Assembly (NCBI GenBank): GCA_000436035.1 | Contig: FR893278.1 | Location: 1 to 42,294 of the forward strand | Source: Prevotella sp. CAG:732 | Lineage (GTDB): Bacteria > Bacteroidota > Bacteroidia > Bacteroidales > Bacteroidaceae | Length of the DNA: 42,294 nucleotides | Direction of reading: 5' to 3' | In this document: positions 1 to 9,859 of the stretch, piece after piece | How positions within the stretch are numbered: the stretch's first letter is position 1 | How the letters are laid out: every line of letters begins with the position of its first letter | Notes under the pieces: model-generated | Seen by the model: the letters and a program-made list of their open reading frames with translations, nothing else | Databases searched by the model: none | What the model was told of the DNA's origin: nothing | Program-made: the position numbers and the translations under genes

Positions 1-79
1 CTTCGTGGAGGAAAGGAACGTATCAAGCTGGTATATATCATATTGGAACAGAGTATTTATAGAGGTTTCCTTCTTATTT
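1..79. other. Left edge, no secure gene
   Basis: This stretch lies before the repeat array. In frame 3 it reads as a short tail containing W, Y and G residues and stops at TAG (60-62), so it could be the 3' end of a plus-strand gene cut by the window edge. It is too short to recognise and the other frames are also open. Confidence 0.2.
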
Positions 80-209
80 TACCAGATTCTTACCACACTT
101 TGGTAATCGGATTACCATAGTGTGGTAATCTCATTACCAAAGAATGGTAACACCCTTACCAAAATTCGGTAAGGTCATTACCATAGCGTGGTATGAATGC
201 TACCACGCT
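80..209. repeat. 22-bp-period array of alternating TTACC / GGTAA half-sites
   Basis: Half-sites alternate without a break: TTACC at 90, GGTAA at 102, TTACC at 112, GGTAA at 124, TTACC at 134, GGTAA at 146, TTACC at 156, GGTAA at 168, TTACC at 178, then GGTAT at 190 and CTACC at 200. A degenerate first unit starts at 80. Start-to-start spacing alternates 12 and 10 bp, so the full period is 22 bp. The 5- and 7-bp spacers differ in every unit. Nested longer inverted repeats are present: a 10-bp arm at 90-99 pairs with 119-128, and a 9-bp arm at 185-193 pairs with 201-209. The array lies just downstream of the minus-strand esterase stop. It could be a protein-binding array on DNA or a set of tandem RNA hairpins. 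Confidence 0.85.
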
Positions 210-223
210 GCGGATACGATGGA

Positions 224-1063
224 TTAATATTCATCCCCTTCTTCCTTGACAATGCTCGGACCATCAATGAGTTCCGGACTCGGCACATTGCGGTTGACAT
301 CATGGTATGCTTTTCGAATATCTCCCATGCTGATGTCGATGTTCCGGTTGACGGGGCGGTCCTTGTCAACAAGGCTATGAGAGAAGAGCCACTGATAGGT
401 TTTCTTGAGATAGAAGACACGAGCAGGCGTACCATGGTTGGCACCCTGCCACCAGTCGTATATCAATCGAGAGTCATTGCTGCCCTCCTTCAACTTCTCG
501 ACGACCACCTTCGATTGCTTCACGGACACTGCCCTATCCGCTGTGCCATGGATAATCCAGAAAGGCAACTTGCCCAGTCCACTGACATCCTTCAGAGAGC
601 AACCTCCACAGAGAGCCATACCGGCAGCGATGCGATCGGGATAGGTGCCACAGACATCCATCGTGCCATAGCCACCCAAGCTCATGCCAAGCACATACAC
701 ACGAGTGGTATCACAGGCATAATGAGTCTTCACCCAGTCGAGCACATCCATGATCTTCTTCGGACTCCAAGCACCGCCTGGATTCTGGGGAACGATGGTC
801 AGTGCATCGATGTCACGCCCTTTGACGATGGCATCGAGAGGTCCATATCGTCTCACCCTATCCAGATTTCTGCCACAAAGACTTGCCCCATGCAAGAAGA
901 TGATGACAGGTGTCTGTTCCATGGAATAAAAATAATCGACAGGTGTATAAACCCAGAAGTTGTAACCTCCAGGAATCTCATCCTTCACTGCCCTGAGGTA
1001 GTCGAACGCCGACACTTTGAGGGAAGCAAGGAACAATATTAGCAAAAACAAAGTCTTTCTCAT
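224..1063 (-). CDS. Secreted alpha/beta-hydrolase (esterase / PHB-depolymerase-like)
   Basis: A 279-residue protein with an N-terminal signal peptide (hydrophobic residues 4-18, likely cleaved near SAF) and an alpha/beta-hydrolase fold. The oxyanion-hole motif is HGA at 58-60. The nucleophile elbow GMSLGG gives Ser128, HGTADRAV gives Asp176, and ANHG gives His210, so the Ser-Asp-His triad is complete. This matches the family of small secreted esterases related to polyhydroxybutyrate depolymerases and feruloyl/acetyl xylan esterases. It is probably periplasmic or exported. The substrate cannot be told from sequence. It has its own divergent promoter (1134-1164), a leader of about 64 nt, and its 3' end abuts the 22-bp array. 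A polysaccharide-deacylating role is plausible for a gut Bacteroidetes but is only inference. Confidence 0.85.
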   Translation of the reverse strand: MRKTLFLLILFLASLKVSAFDYLRAVKDEIPGGYNFWVYTPVDYFYSMEQTPVIIFLHGASLCGRNLDRVRRYGPLDAIVKGRDIDALTIVPQNPGGAWSPKKIMDVLDWVKTHYACDTTRVYVLGMSLGGYGTMDVCGTYPDRIAAGMALCGGCSLKDVSGLGKLPFWIIHGTADRAVSVKQSKVVVEKLKEGSNDSRLIYDWWQGANHGTPARVFYLKKTYQWLFSHSLVDKDRPVNRNIDISMGDIRKAYHDVNRNVPSPELIDGPSIVKEEGDEY

Positions 1064-1133
1064 TTCTTATACATTATATAATAATAGCAGCCACGGAGCA
1101 ATGTATCTCAAGAAAGCCGCAGCCTAACTGATG

Positions 1134-1164
1134 CAAAGATAAGGAAAAACAATGGAATAAGCAA
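1134..1164 (-). promoter_or_regulatory. Bacteroidetes-type promoter for the esterase
   Basis: On the minus strand a TTG (1164-1162) is followed after 20 bp by TATCTTTG (1141-1134), matching the Bacteroidetes -33/-7 pattern. Transcription would start near 1127. Confidence 0.7.
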
Positions 1165-1226
1165 GCACTTGTCGCCATCCACAAGATAATTTCTGATTCT
1201 TTTGCAAAAAATAAATCTTTTTCCTC

Positions 1227-1255
1227 TTGTGTTAGGTTCTTTTTCACTATCTTTG
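1227..1255 (+). promoter_or_regulatory. Bacteroidetes-type promoter for the DUF5686-like gene
   Basis: TTG at 1227-1229 and TATCTTTG at 1248-1255, with an 18-bp spacer. The start codon at 1294 lies about 38 bp downstream, which leaves a short leader. Confidence 0.7.
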
Positions 1256-1293
1256 CATTCGGAAAAAGACAACTACCCCGATTATTGACAGAG

Positions 1294-3387
1294 ATGAAAG
1301 CATACCTATATCTTATCATCACTATCCTCATGCTGATGCCAGAGACGATGGCTGCAAGGAAGTTGACATCGAAGGACGCATTTCGTGACTCGGTGGTCAA
1401 CCGCATATTCTCTTACGCATCGGTACATCGGACTGATACTTTTTCCACCGACCAAGCAACCTATGCCTACACCAAGTTTGTGATGCGCACCAATCATCGT
1501 AACTTCACCCTCGCCTTGGTACCTACGATGTACGCCATCGCCCATGGTGGAGGAAGGCAATACATGGGTGAATATTACACCAAGTTCTATAAGAACGAAA
1601 AGAACGAAAACGCTACACACCGTCTGCTCACCCTGAGCACCGTGCCACGCCGTCGCAACATCATGTCGTCGGCACTCAACTATCTGACTCCCAACGTCTA
1701 TGACGAGACACTCTTTCAAGACGTCTATGACGAGTCACTCTTTCAAGACAACATTCTCTCGCCCTATCATCGTTCCAACAAGAAATACTATATCTACGCC
1801 GTGACCGTGCTCCCCTTCGGAAAGGCACAAATCTATGTCTATCCGAAATTGAAGAACACCCAGCTAGTGAGGAGCAAAGCCATCGTAGATTACCGCACAG
1901 GACAAATCAACTTGGTGGATTTCGAAGGAGAATACGACATGACCCGCTTCTTCATCACCGTCACCATGAACAGTGGCAAGGAGAGCAGTTCGCTCCTGCC
2001 AAAGAAGTGCGACCTGAGGGCCAACTTCCGATTTATGGGCAACCAGATTACAGGTATGTACACCTCTGTATATAACCTGCCGAAGATACTGTCAGACTCG
2101 CTCATCAACGTGACCGACACTGCCTTGATGTCGAAAGTTCGTCCCATCCCATTGACCCAGGAGGAGCAAAGCATCATCTGTGCATACCAAAAGAAACGAG
2201 ACATTCAAGATTCCATCGCAAGGAACACCCCTAAGAAGAAAGACTTTGCCAAGGATATTCTCTGGGATGCCATCGGCGACAATGTGCTCAACCGCATCCG
2301 ACAGAATTTCGGAAGCCAGGACCAAGGCTATCTCCGTATCAGTCCGATTCTCAACCCTCTCTACATGGGATATTCCCATCGCAAGGGATTTGTCTATAAG
2401 TTTGATATCAGAGGCAGCTACTCCTTCAATGAGAACATCCAGTTGGCTTTACGTTTCAAGGCTGGTTACAGCTTCAAGCTGCATCAGTTCTTCTTCCGAC
2501 TGCCAGCTACCTTCAATTACAACAAGAAGCACGATGGATTCTTGGAAGTGGAGCTCGGTAAGGGCAACCGCATCAGTTCGAATGTGGTGGCACGTCGTGT
2601 ACTCGACATCAGCAAAGACCGAGACAGTCTCATCAACTTCCCTTACGGAGACTACAAGGACTTCAAAGACAACTACTTGCGCATCACCAACCACTGGATG
2701 TTCAACAAGCATTGGGGAATGGAACTCGGACTGGTGGCTCACCATCGACAAGCCGTGAACCCAAAGTTTTACGAGGACAACAACTTCCCTGCCACCTATC
2801 GTTCGGTGGCTCCTGCCATCGCCGTGGAGTGGCATCCGATGGCAAACCGCGGTCCCGTCATCAAGCTTGACTTCGAGAGGAGCTACAAGAATCTCTTTGG
2901 TTCCAATATCAGCTACGATAGATGGGAACTGGATGCGCAAGGCATCATCAATGCCAAGCGCAGACGCTCCATCTCCTTGCGAGGAGGTGCGGGATTCTAC
3001 ACGCAGAAGGGCGACCACTGGTACTTCGTGGATTACACCAACTTCAGGGACAACAATATACCGGGAGGTTGGAATGATGACTGGAGCGGCGAGTTTGAGT
3101 TGCTCAGTTCCAGTTGGTACAACGCCTCCGACTACTACGTGAGAGGCAACGCCACCTTCGAATCGCCTACGCTTTTCGCCGCTTGGCTACCCTTTGTAGG
3201 ACGGTTCATCGAGCGAGAGAGATTCTACGTCAACTCGCTATTGGTGAGAAACTTGCATCCCTATACAGAATGGGGATATGGTTGCACCACACGAGCCATA
3301 TCACTAGGTGTCTTTGCCGCCTTCCACAACGAGAAGTTTGACGGCGTAGGCTTCAAGTTTGGCTTCGAATTATTCAGAAATTGGTAA
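1294..3387 (+). CDS. Outer-membrane barrel protein, DUF5686-like
   Basis: A 697-residue exported protein. I take the ATG at 1294 as start because it opens a clean signal peptide (about residues 1-20, ending MAA); an in-frame TTG three codons upstream is less likely. The middle part (about residues 160-230) carries the pattern of an aromatic beta strand followed by 'AIVDYRTGQINLVDFEGEYDM', which I associate with DUF5686 proteins of Bacteroidetes. The C-terminal 350 residues alternate aromatic and polar residues as in transmembrane beta strands, and the chain ends in Trp, typical of outer-membrane barrels. Many DUF5686 proteins carry an N-terminal carboxypeptidase-regulatory-like domain; I do not see one. 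Function is unknown. A 9-codon tandem duplication lies at 1696-1749. The addA-like gene follows after 45 bp. Confidence 0.7.
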   Translation: MKAYLYLIITILMLMPETMAARKLTSKDAFRDSVVNRIFSYASVHRTDTFSTDQATYAYTKFVMRTNHRNFTLALVPTMYAIAHGGGRQYMGEYYTKFYKNEKNENATHRLLTLSTVPRRRNIMSSALNYLTPNVYDETLFQDVYDESLFQDNILSPYHRSNKKYYIYAVTVLPFGKAQIYVYPKLKNTQLVRSKAIVDYRTGQINLVDFEGEYDMTRFFITVTMNSGKESSSLLPKKCDLRANFRFMGNQITGMYTSVYNLPKILSDSLINVTDTALMSKVRPIPLTQEEQSIICAYQKKRDIQDSIARNTPKKKDFAKDILWDAIGDNVLNRIRQNFGSQDQGYLRISPILNPLYMGYSHRKGFVYKFDIRGSYSFNENIQLALRFKAGYSFKLHQFFFRLPATFNYNKKHDGFLEVELGKGNRISSNVVARRVLDISKDRDSLINFPYGDYKDFKDNYLRITNHWMFNKHWGMELGLVAHHRQAVNPKFYEDNNFPATYRSVAPAIAVEWHPMANRGPVIKLDFERSYKNLFGSNISYDRWELDAQGIINAKRRRSISLRGGAGFYTQKGDHWYFVDYTNFRDNNIPGGWNDDWSGEFELLSSSWYNASDYYVRGNATFESPTLFAAWLPFVGRFIERERFYVNSLLVRNLHPYTEWGYGCTTRAISLGVFAAFHNEKFDGVGFKFGFELFRNW
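1696..1749 (+). repeat. 27-bp tandem duplication inside a gene
   Basis: Two adjacent 27-bp copies (1696-1722 and 1723-1749) differ at a single base (A1708 versus T1735). They encode VYDETLFQD followed by VYDESLFQD, in frame, within the DUF5686-like gene. Confidence 0.9.
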
Positions 3388-3432
3388 TACCTTTTTAAAA
3401 ACAGAACATACCATACTTTTATCCATACGACC

Positions 3433-6400
3433 ATGCAACAAGAAAAAGGAATACAGAAAGATAAGAGTTATCAACTTACCGTCTATAAGGCGAGTGCTGG
3501 TTCGGGTAAGACCTTTACCCTAGCCAAGGAATACATGACGCTCGTCATCAAGGACCCTATGGCATATCGCACCATCCTCGCCGTCACGTTCACCAACAAG
3601 GCGACCGAGGAAATGAAGATGCGTATCCTCAGCAAACTGTATGGCATCGCACATCGTCTGCCTGATGCCAAGGACTATCTAGAGCAAATCCAAGAGATTC
3701 TAGGGGATGACTACTCAGAGCAACTGATCGTTGACAACGCAGGAACCGCCCTCAGCAACCTCATCCACAACTACAATTACTTCCGTGTAGAGACCATCGA
3801 CACCTTCTTCCAAAGTGTGCTTCGCAACCTGGCAAGAGAACTCGACCTCACTGCCAACTTGCGCATCGGACTCAACGACGAGCAGGTGGAGCAACAGGCT
3901 GTGGATGAGTTGATAGAGGAACTGAAGGACACCGACAAGTTGCTCTTCTGGATCATGGAATACATCAAGGAGAACATCGCAGACGACAAGAGTTGGAATG
4001 TCATCGGACAGATTAAGAACTTCGGTCGCCACATCTTCAAGGACTATTACAAGGACAATGCCGAGCGCTTGAACGAGTGCTTGAACAAGGAAGGCTTCTT
4101 CGAGGCATTCACCTCCAAGATGAGGAACATGCAAAAGGAGGCAAAGGAGCATTTCGAGCAAATCGCCGCCACCTTCTTTGATGCCTTGGAAGAAAACGGT
4201 CTCACTGCTGACGATTTCCAAAACAAGACAAGAGGCATCTGGAGCTACTTCAACAAGTTGAGAACAGGCAAGTTTGATGCCGACGACCTACGAAACAGCA
4301 CCGTCGAGAAATGTCTGGAAAGTCCTGAGGCATGGGTCAAGAAATCGGATGCCAAGCCAGGCAATCCGGCTTACGACATGGTCTGCTCATTCATGTGGGA
4401 CGTATTGCGCCATTCCGAAGAAACTCGTCCGAAGTTGCTTCGCATCTACAAGAGTACCGACCTCACCTTGCGCCACATGAACCAGCTCAGACTTCTTGGC
4501 AGCATCGACCGAAAGGTAAGGGAGATGAACCACGATGCCAACCGATTCCTCTTGAGCGACACACAAAATCTTCTCCACTCATTGATACAAGACAGCGACT
4601 CCCCATTCATCTTCGAGAAAATAGGTACGCAGTTGGAGCACGTGATGATCGATGAGTTCCAAGATACGAGTACAGTGCAGTGGAAGAACTTCAAGGTTCT
4701 CCTCTTGGAGACGATGAGCCACGAGAATCCTTCCAACCTCATCGTGGGAGACGTGAAGCAGAGCATCTATCGTTGGCGTTCGGGCGACTGGCGATTGCTC
4801 AACAATATCAAGGAGCAGTTTACGCCAAGTCATACCATCGACGAAGAGCCATTGAAGACCAACTATCGTTCCGACCGCAACATCATCGAATTCAATAACG
4901 CCTTCTTCGTTGCGGCGAAGGACAAGGAGTACGAAGCCCTCAGCCAGTTGGACGATTCCGCAGAGCAACTCAAGAAAGCTTATGACAATGAAGATGTCAG
5001 GCAAGATGTGCCGAAGAAAAAAGGCGACAAAGGCTACGTGCGCATTCAACTCTTCGCCGCCGCCAACAACAAGACATCAAGCGAGGATGGCGAGTCTTAC
5101 CAAGACAAGATGATGAGAATGACTCAAGAAACCATTCAAGAGTTGTTGGATAAAGGCGTAAAATACAACAAGATAGCGATCCTAGTGAGAAGCAACCGAA
5201 TCATCCAGGACATCGCCGATTACTTGATGAGTCACACCGACTATCCGTTGGTTTCCGACGAGGCTTTCCGTCTCGATGCCTCACAAGCGGTCAACCTGTT
5301 GGTGACGGCGCTCTATCATCTTACCCATCCTGATGACTTGATAGCGCAAAGTGCCATCAGAAAGTTTGCCAGAGTATATCTGGAGAATGAAGAGATAGCC
5401 AGCAGCTTCTTCGAACAGAGGAAGGAACTATTACAAGAGCCTCTCCTCGACTTGGCAGAGAAATTGGTTTGCCATTTCCATCTCAATGAAATCGAGCAAC
5501 AGAGTGCCTACGTGTGCGCCTTCTTCGACCAGTTGAGTACCTATCTCGCCGACAACGGCAGCGACATCGACGACTTCCTTGCGGAATGGGATTCTAGCAT
5601 TCACTCCAAGAGCATCCATAGCGACAAGGTAGATGGCATCCAACTGATTTCCATCCACAAAAGTAAGGGACTGGAGTTTGACAACGTCATTATGCCATTC
5701 TGCGACTGGACCATGGAGAAAGGTGATACCATCTGGTGCTCACCTACCGAGGCACCCTACAATGAGTTGCCGCTCGTTCCCGTGGATTTCAGCAGCAAGA
5801 AGATGATGGGCAGCGTCTATGAGCAAGACTACAAACAAGAGCACTTGCAGAACATGGTCGATAACCTCAACCTGCTCTATGTCGCCTTCACACGTGCTGG
5901 TAGAAACCTCTTCGTATATGGCAAAAGAGGCTACGACACCTTGCGTAGCCACACCATCGAGAATAGCCTGAAAGCCGTGAGCACCGAGTTGACAAAGCTC
6001 AATGAGAAGCGTGGCGAGGATGCCTTGCCATTAAACTATCAAGACGGTGGCGAGGACATCAAGGCTGGCGATGTGGAATTTGAGTATGGCATCATCGACA
6101 CGGAGACCAAAAACGAGGATACCAAGGAGGAGGCTAACGTCTTCCTGAAAAAGGCTAAGAGTATCAAGGCGGTCATCAAGACCATGCCAAACCTGCGCGA
6201 GTTCAAACCTAGCCAAAAGAGTCTCGACTTCATACAAGGTGAGGATGAGGACGACCAACAGCAGTTCTACATCAAGTTGGGTACTGTGCTACACTCCCTC
6301 TTCTCCACCATCCATACCAAGGACGATGTGGAGAAAGCTCTCAAGCAACTGGAACTAGACGGTGTGCTCTACGATGAGAACATCTCGAAAGAGAGAATCG

Positions 6401-6708
6401 AAAACATGCTGAGAAAACGACTCAACAGCGACCTGGTAAGTGATTGGTTCTCTGACAAATGGAAGGTGATGAACGAGTGTAATCTCCTCTACATCGATGC
6501 CGAGGGAAAGGTGAAGCAAGACCGACCGGACCGAGTGCTCATCGGAGAGAACGAAATCATCGTCATCGACTTCAAGTTTGGTAAACCGAAGCCAGAATAT
6601 CACAACCAAGTGAGAGGCTATATGAGTCAAATCAAAGAGATGGGACATCCAAATGTGAAAGGTTACCTTTGGTATGTATATCCCAACAAAGTAGAAGAAG
6701 TAAAATAA
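3433..6708 (+). CDS. AddA/RecB-type UvrD helicase-nuclease
   Basis: A 1091-residue superfamily 1A helicase with a C-terminal nuclease. Walker A is SAGSGKT near residues 21-27 (Lys26). Walker B is DEFQDTS from Asp407. Then come DVKQSIYRWRSGD (motif III), NYRSDRNIIEFN (motif IV), LISIHKSKGLEFD (motif V) and NLLYVAFTRA (motif VI). The last 150 residues hold a RecB-type PD-(D/E)XK nuclease core: VIDFKFGK with Asp1046 and Lys1048. The protein should unwind and degrade double-strand ends in recombinational repair with the AddB-like partner encoded 10 bp downstream. The close spacing indicates one operon, possibly beginning at the gene upstream. The length is near that of firmicute AddA (about 1200) but shorter. 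The orthology call rests on domain order and neighbour. Confidence 0.88.
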   Translation: MQQEKGIQKDKSYQLTVYKASAGSGKTFTLAKEYMTLVIKDPMAYRTILAVTFTNKATEEMKMRILSKLYGIAHRLPDAKDYLEQIQEILGDDYSEQLIVDNAGTALSNLIHNYNYFRVETIDTFFQSVLRNLARELDLTANLRIGLNDEQVEQQAVDELIEELKDTDKLLFWIMEYIKENIADDKSWNVIGQIKNFGRHIFKDYYKDNAERLNECLNKEGFFEAFTSKMRNMQKEAKEHFEQIAATFFDALEENGLTADDFQNKTRGIWSYFNKLRTGKFDADDLRNSTVEKCLESPEAWVKKSDAKPGNPAYDMVCSFMWDVLRHSEETRPKLLRIYKSTDLTLRHMNQLRLLGSIDRKVREMNHDANRFLLSDTQNLLHSLIQDSDSPFIFEKIGTQLEHVMIDEFQDTSTVQWKNFKVLLLETMSHENPSNLIVGDVKQSIYRWRSGDWRLLNNIKEQFTPSHTIDEEPLKTNYRSDRNIIEFNNAFFVAAKDKEYEALSQLDDSAEQLKKAYDNEDVRQDVPKKKGDKGYVRIQLFAAANNKTSSEDGESYQDKMMRMTQETIQELLDKGVKYNKIAILVRSNRIIQDIADYLMSHTDYPLVSDEAFRLDASQAVNLLVTALYHLTHPDDLIAQSAIRKFARVYLENEEIASSFFEQRKELLQEPLLDLAEKLVCHFHLNEIEQQSAYVCAFFDQLSTYLADNGSDIDDFLAEWDSSIHSKSIHSDKVDGIQLISIHKSKGLEFDNVIMPFCDWTMEKGDTIWCSPTEAPYNELPLVPVDFSSKKMMGSVYEQDYKQEHLQNMVDNLNLLYVAFTRAGRNLFVYGKRGYDTLRSHTIENSLKAVSTELTKLNEKRGEDALPLNYQDGGEDIKAGDVEFEYGIIDTETKNEDTKEEANVFLKKAKSIKAVIKTMPNLREFKPSQKSLDFIQGEDEDDQQQFYIKLGTVLHSLFSTIHTKDDVEKALKQLELDGVLYDENISKERIENMLRKRLNSDLVSDWFSDKWKVMNECNLLYIDAEGKVKQDRPDRVLIGENEIIVIDFKFGKPKPEYHNQVRGYMSQIKEMGHPNVKGYLWYVYPNKVEEVK

Positions 6709-6718
6709 ACTAGAAAAA

Positions 6719-9718
6719 ATGGAATCATTTCTCAAATACGTAGCACAAGATATTCTCCAGGAATATGGCACCGACCTCAGTCAGGTGGCTGTGGTCTTCC
6801 CAAACAAGCGTGCCAGCCTGTTTCTCAACGAGGAATTGATGCGACAGGTAGGTCATCCTATCTGGTGCCCTACCTATATCACCATCAGCGACCTCTTCCG
6901 TCGCCATTCCAACTTGCAAGTGGCTGACCCTATCAAACTCATCTGCGACTTGCACAAGACCTTCATCGAGGCAGTACAGACCGACGAGACGCTCGATCAC
7001 TTCTATGGCTGGGGGCAGCTCTTGCTAGCCGACTACGACGACATCGACAAGAACATGGCTGACGCACAACAAGTATTCTTCAATGTAGAAAACCTTCACG
7101 CGCTCGATGACGATAGTTACCTCACCGAGGAGCAGCGCAAGATACTCAAGAAGTTCTTCGGCAACTTCCGTGACGACCAAGACAGTGAACTTAAGAAAAG
7201 ATTCTTGCAGCTCTGGAGTCATCTTGGTGAAATCTATACAAATTTCAACCAACGACTGGAGGCGCAAGGACTTGCCTACGAGGGTGCACTCTATCGCAAG
7301 GTGGCTGAAAACAAGGAGATTACATTCGAACACGAGACCTACCTCTTCATCGGTTTCAATATGATGCAAGAGGTAGAGCAAAAGTTGTATGCCCAGCTCA
7401 AAGGCAAGGCAAATTGCCATTTCTACTGGGATTACGACCAGTATTATGTGAACGATCATCGAGACATTCGCTCTCTCGACCGAAAAGATCGCAACTTCAA
7501 GAATGAGGCAGGACACTACATAAGTCAATATCTTGGCATATATGGCAACAAGTTGGGTGACCATCCTCAGCACGATGCCATCTACAACAATATGAACCGT
7601 GAGAAGAGCATCACATTCATCAGTGCACCAACTGAGAATGTGCAGGCTCGCTATGTCTATAACTGGCTCATGGAGAAGAAGCACCAGCAAGAAGACGGAC
7701 AATGGGTAAGCAGATACGAGGCAGACAGAAAGACCGCCATCGTACTCGCCGACGAAAGTTTGTTGCCTTCCGTCATCCACTCCTTGCCAGAGGAGGTAGA
7801 TAAGGTGAACATCACCCTCGGTTACCCACTCCAGCAGACCCCATTCTTCAGTTTGATACAGCAGTTGGTAAACCTGCAGACCATCGGTCATCCCAAGGGC
7901 AGCAGCACGTACCGTCTCCATTATATAAGTAAGGTGTTGCGTCATCCATACGCCAGTTTCATTTCCGAGCATAGTCAAGCACTCATCGAAAACTTGGAAG
8001 CCAAGAAGCATTTCTATCCGACAAGAGAGGAACTCTGCTTGGAAGGCGACGAGGGACTGGGCATCCTCTTCTCTGACCTGGAGGCGAACGAGAACTTCAA
8101 CCTAGCATTGACTGATTATCTCGTGGCGATACTCAAGTGCATCGGTACCCGAACTCAGGAAGAGCAAGAACCATTGTTCAAGGAATCCTTGTTCCGCACC
8201 TATACGCTCATCAACCGTCTGAGAGGTCTGATCGCCTCTGGCGACTTGGTCGTGGACATCATCACCTTGGAGCGTTTGATATTGCAACTCTTCCAGACCA
8301 CCTCGATTCCTTTCCATGGCGAGCCAGCCGAAGGCATCCAAATCATGGGTGTACTCGAAACTCGAAACCTCGACTTCGAGCACATCCTTGTATTGTCGTG
8401 CAATGAAGGCAACATCCCGAAGGGAGTGAGCGACGCATCTTTCATCCCTTATTCCATCCGCAAGGCGAATGGCTTGACCACCATCGACAACAAGGTTTCC
8501 ATCTTCGCCTACTACTTCTTGAGTATGTTGCAAAGAGCAGATGACATCACGCTCACTTACAACAATGCGACAGAAGATGGACATTCGGGAGAGATGAGCC
8601 GATTCATGTTGCAACTGATGGTGGAAAGCAAGCACGACATCCAACGAGAGTCGCTCACCACGGGCCAGAATCCTGACCGTCCTGACTATCACGAGATCAA
8701 AAAGACCGAGCGTATGATGCAGATACTCAACCGTGAGCATCTCATCACGCCTACTTATCTCAATACTTTCATCAGATGCAGTAAGCGATTCTATTACAGA
8801 TACATACTTGGATTGAAGGAACTAGACGAGATAGAAGATGAAATAGACAATCGTATCTTTGGTAACATCTTCCATAGAGCCTCCCAGCTCTTCTATCTTC
8901 AGTTTGCCAGTCCATCCGACATCGCTACCAACGAGAAGGGTGAGCAACAGCTCATACACCCTATCGTCATCATGAAGGGTGACATCGCCAATGCCATCAA
9001 GAATGAGACATTGCTCTACAGACTGGTGGATCAAGCCTTCCGTGAAGAACTCTTCAAGGTGAAGGAGAATGGTTACCATCCTGCTTACAACGGACTCCAA
9101 CTCATCAACCGAGAGGTCATCACCAGCTACCTCCGACAGTTGTTGAAGATAGACGAGGAACTTGCGCCATTCACCATCAAGGGCTTGGAATTGAAGGTGT
9201 CTTCCTTTTTCGATTTCGATACTCCAGATGGAAAGAAACGATTGGAACTGGGCGGATTCATCGACCGACTGGATGCTGTATCGGCTAATGGCAACTCGGG
9301 AGTCGGCAATATCGCTGAGCGCATCCGTGTCATCGACTATAAGACCGGTCGCACTCCGTCCTCCTTCCCAAAGACCGCAGAAAGCCTCTTCGATAGCAAG
9401 GAGATTGAGAAACATTCCGATTACTATCTGCAAGCGATGCTCTACTCACTCATCGTGAAACATGACCAGAAGTTGAATCCAGCAGAAGATCCAGTTAGTC
9501 CGGCATTGCTCTTCATCCAGCAATCAGGCGCACAAGGCTACGACCCTACCCTCAAGTTTGGCAGGGATCTCATCATGGATGCCGCCACCTACGAGGCTGA
9601 GTTCATGGTAGGACTGAGCGGTCTCATCGCAGAGATATACGACAAAGACCTGCCATTCTCGCCAACGGACAACAAAATGCGTTGCAACACCTGTCCGTTT
9701 GCATCATTATGTAAGTAA
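6719..9718 (+). CDS. AddB-like PD-(D/E)XK nuclease with Fe-S cysteine set
   Basis: A 999-residue partner of the upstream helicase. The N-terminus (VVFPNKRASLFLNEEL, residues about 25-40) takes the place of the Walker A region of AddB-type proteins without an intact ATP-binding loop. The middle matches the degenerate helicase body (TLGYPLQQTPF). The C-terminal nuclease has GGFIDRLD and VIDYKTGR, giving the catalytic Asp and Lys. Four cysteines, Cys687 (FIRCSKRFYY) and Cys989, Cys992 and Cys998 at the extreme C-terminus, fit the AddB iron-sulfur staple. The complex would process DNA ends and load RecA. Dependence on a Chi-like sequence is likely by analogy but not visible. Confidence 0.87.
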   Translation: MESFLKYVAQDILQEYGTDLSQVAVVFPNKRASLFLNEELMRQVGHPIWCPTYITISDLFRRHSNLQVADPIKLICDLHKTFIEAVQTDETLDHFYGWGQLLLADYDDIDKNMADAQQVFFNVENLHALDDDSYLTEEQRKILKKFFGNFRDDQDSELKKRFLQLWSHLGEIYTNFNQRLEAQGLAYEGALYRKVAENKEITFEHETYLFIGFNMMQEVEQKLYAQLKGKANCHFYWDYDQYYVNDHRDIRSLDRKDRNFKNEAGHYISQYLGIYGNKLGDHPQHDAIYNNMNREKSITFISAPTENVQARYVYNWLMEKKHQQEDGQWVSRYEADRKTAIVLADESLLPSVIHSLPEEVDKVNITLGYPLQQTPFFSLIQQLVNLQTIGHPKGSSTYRLHYISKVLRHPYASFISEHSQALIENLEAKKHFYPTREELCLEGDEGLGILFSDLEANENFNLALTDYLVAILKCIGTRTQEEQEPLFKESLFRTYTLINRLRGLIASGDLVVDIITLERLILQLFQTTSIPFHGEPAEGIQIMGVLETRNLDFEHILVLSCNEGNIPKGVSDASFIPYSIRKANGLTTIDNKVSIFAYYFLSMLQRADDITLTYNNATEDGHSGEMSRFMLQLMVESKHDIQRESLTTGQNPDRPDYHEIKKTERMMQILNREHLITPTYLNTFIRCSKRFYYRYILGLKELDEIEDEIDNRIFGNIFHRASQLFYLQFASPSDIATNEKGEQQLIHPIVIMKGDIANAIKNETLLYRLVDQAFREELFKVKENGYHPAYNGLQLINREVITSYLRQLLKIDEELAPFTIKGLELKVSSFFDFDTPDGKKRLELGGFIDRLDAVSANGNSGVGNIAERIRVIDYKTGRTPSSFPKTAESLFDSKEIEKHSDYYLQAMLYSLIVKHDQKLNPAEDPVSPALLFIQQSGAQGYDPTLKFGRDLIMDAATYEAEFMVGLSGLIAEIYDKDLPFSPTDNKMRCNTCPFASLCK

Positions 9719-9859
9719 AAATGTAAAACTCTCTTAAAAAAACTTGTCGTCAGTACCCTGAAGCAAGTGGTACAACGTATTAAAAGAGAAAAAAGGACAG
9801 AAAAGACGAGAAATCGCAAAAAAGACATATTTTCTGTATGTTTATAATATAAAATTGTG

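Noticed and set aside
80..209. CRISPR array
   Set aside because: The period is 22 bp with 5-7-bp spacers and alternating orientation; CRISPR needs direct repeats of about 24-47 bp with spacers of about 26-72 bp, and no cas genes are near.
197..1042. 281-codon plus-strand frame antisense to the esterase
   Set aside because: The esterase has a complete catalytic triad and signal peptide on the other strand; this frame has no family character and is a shadow.
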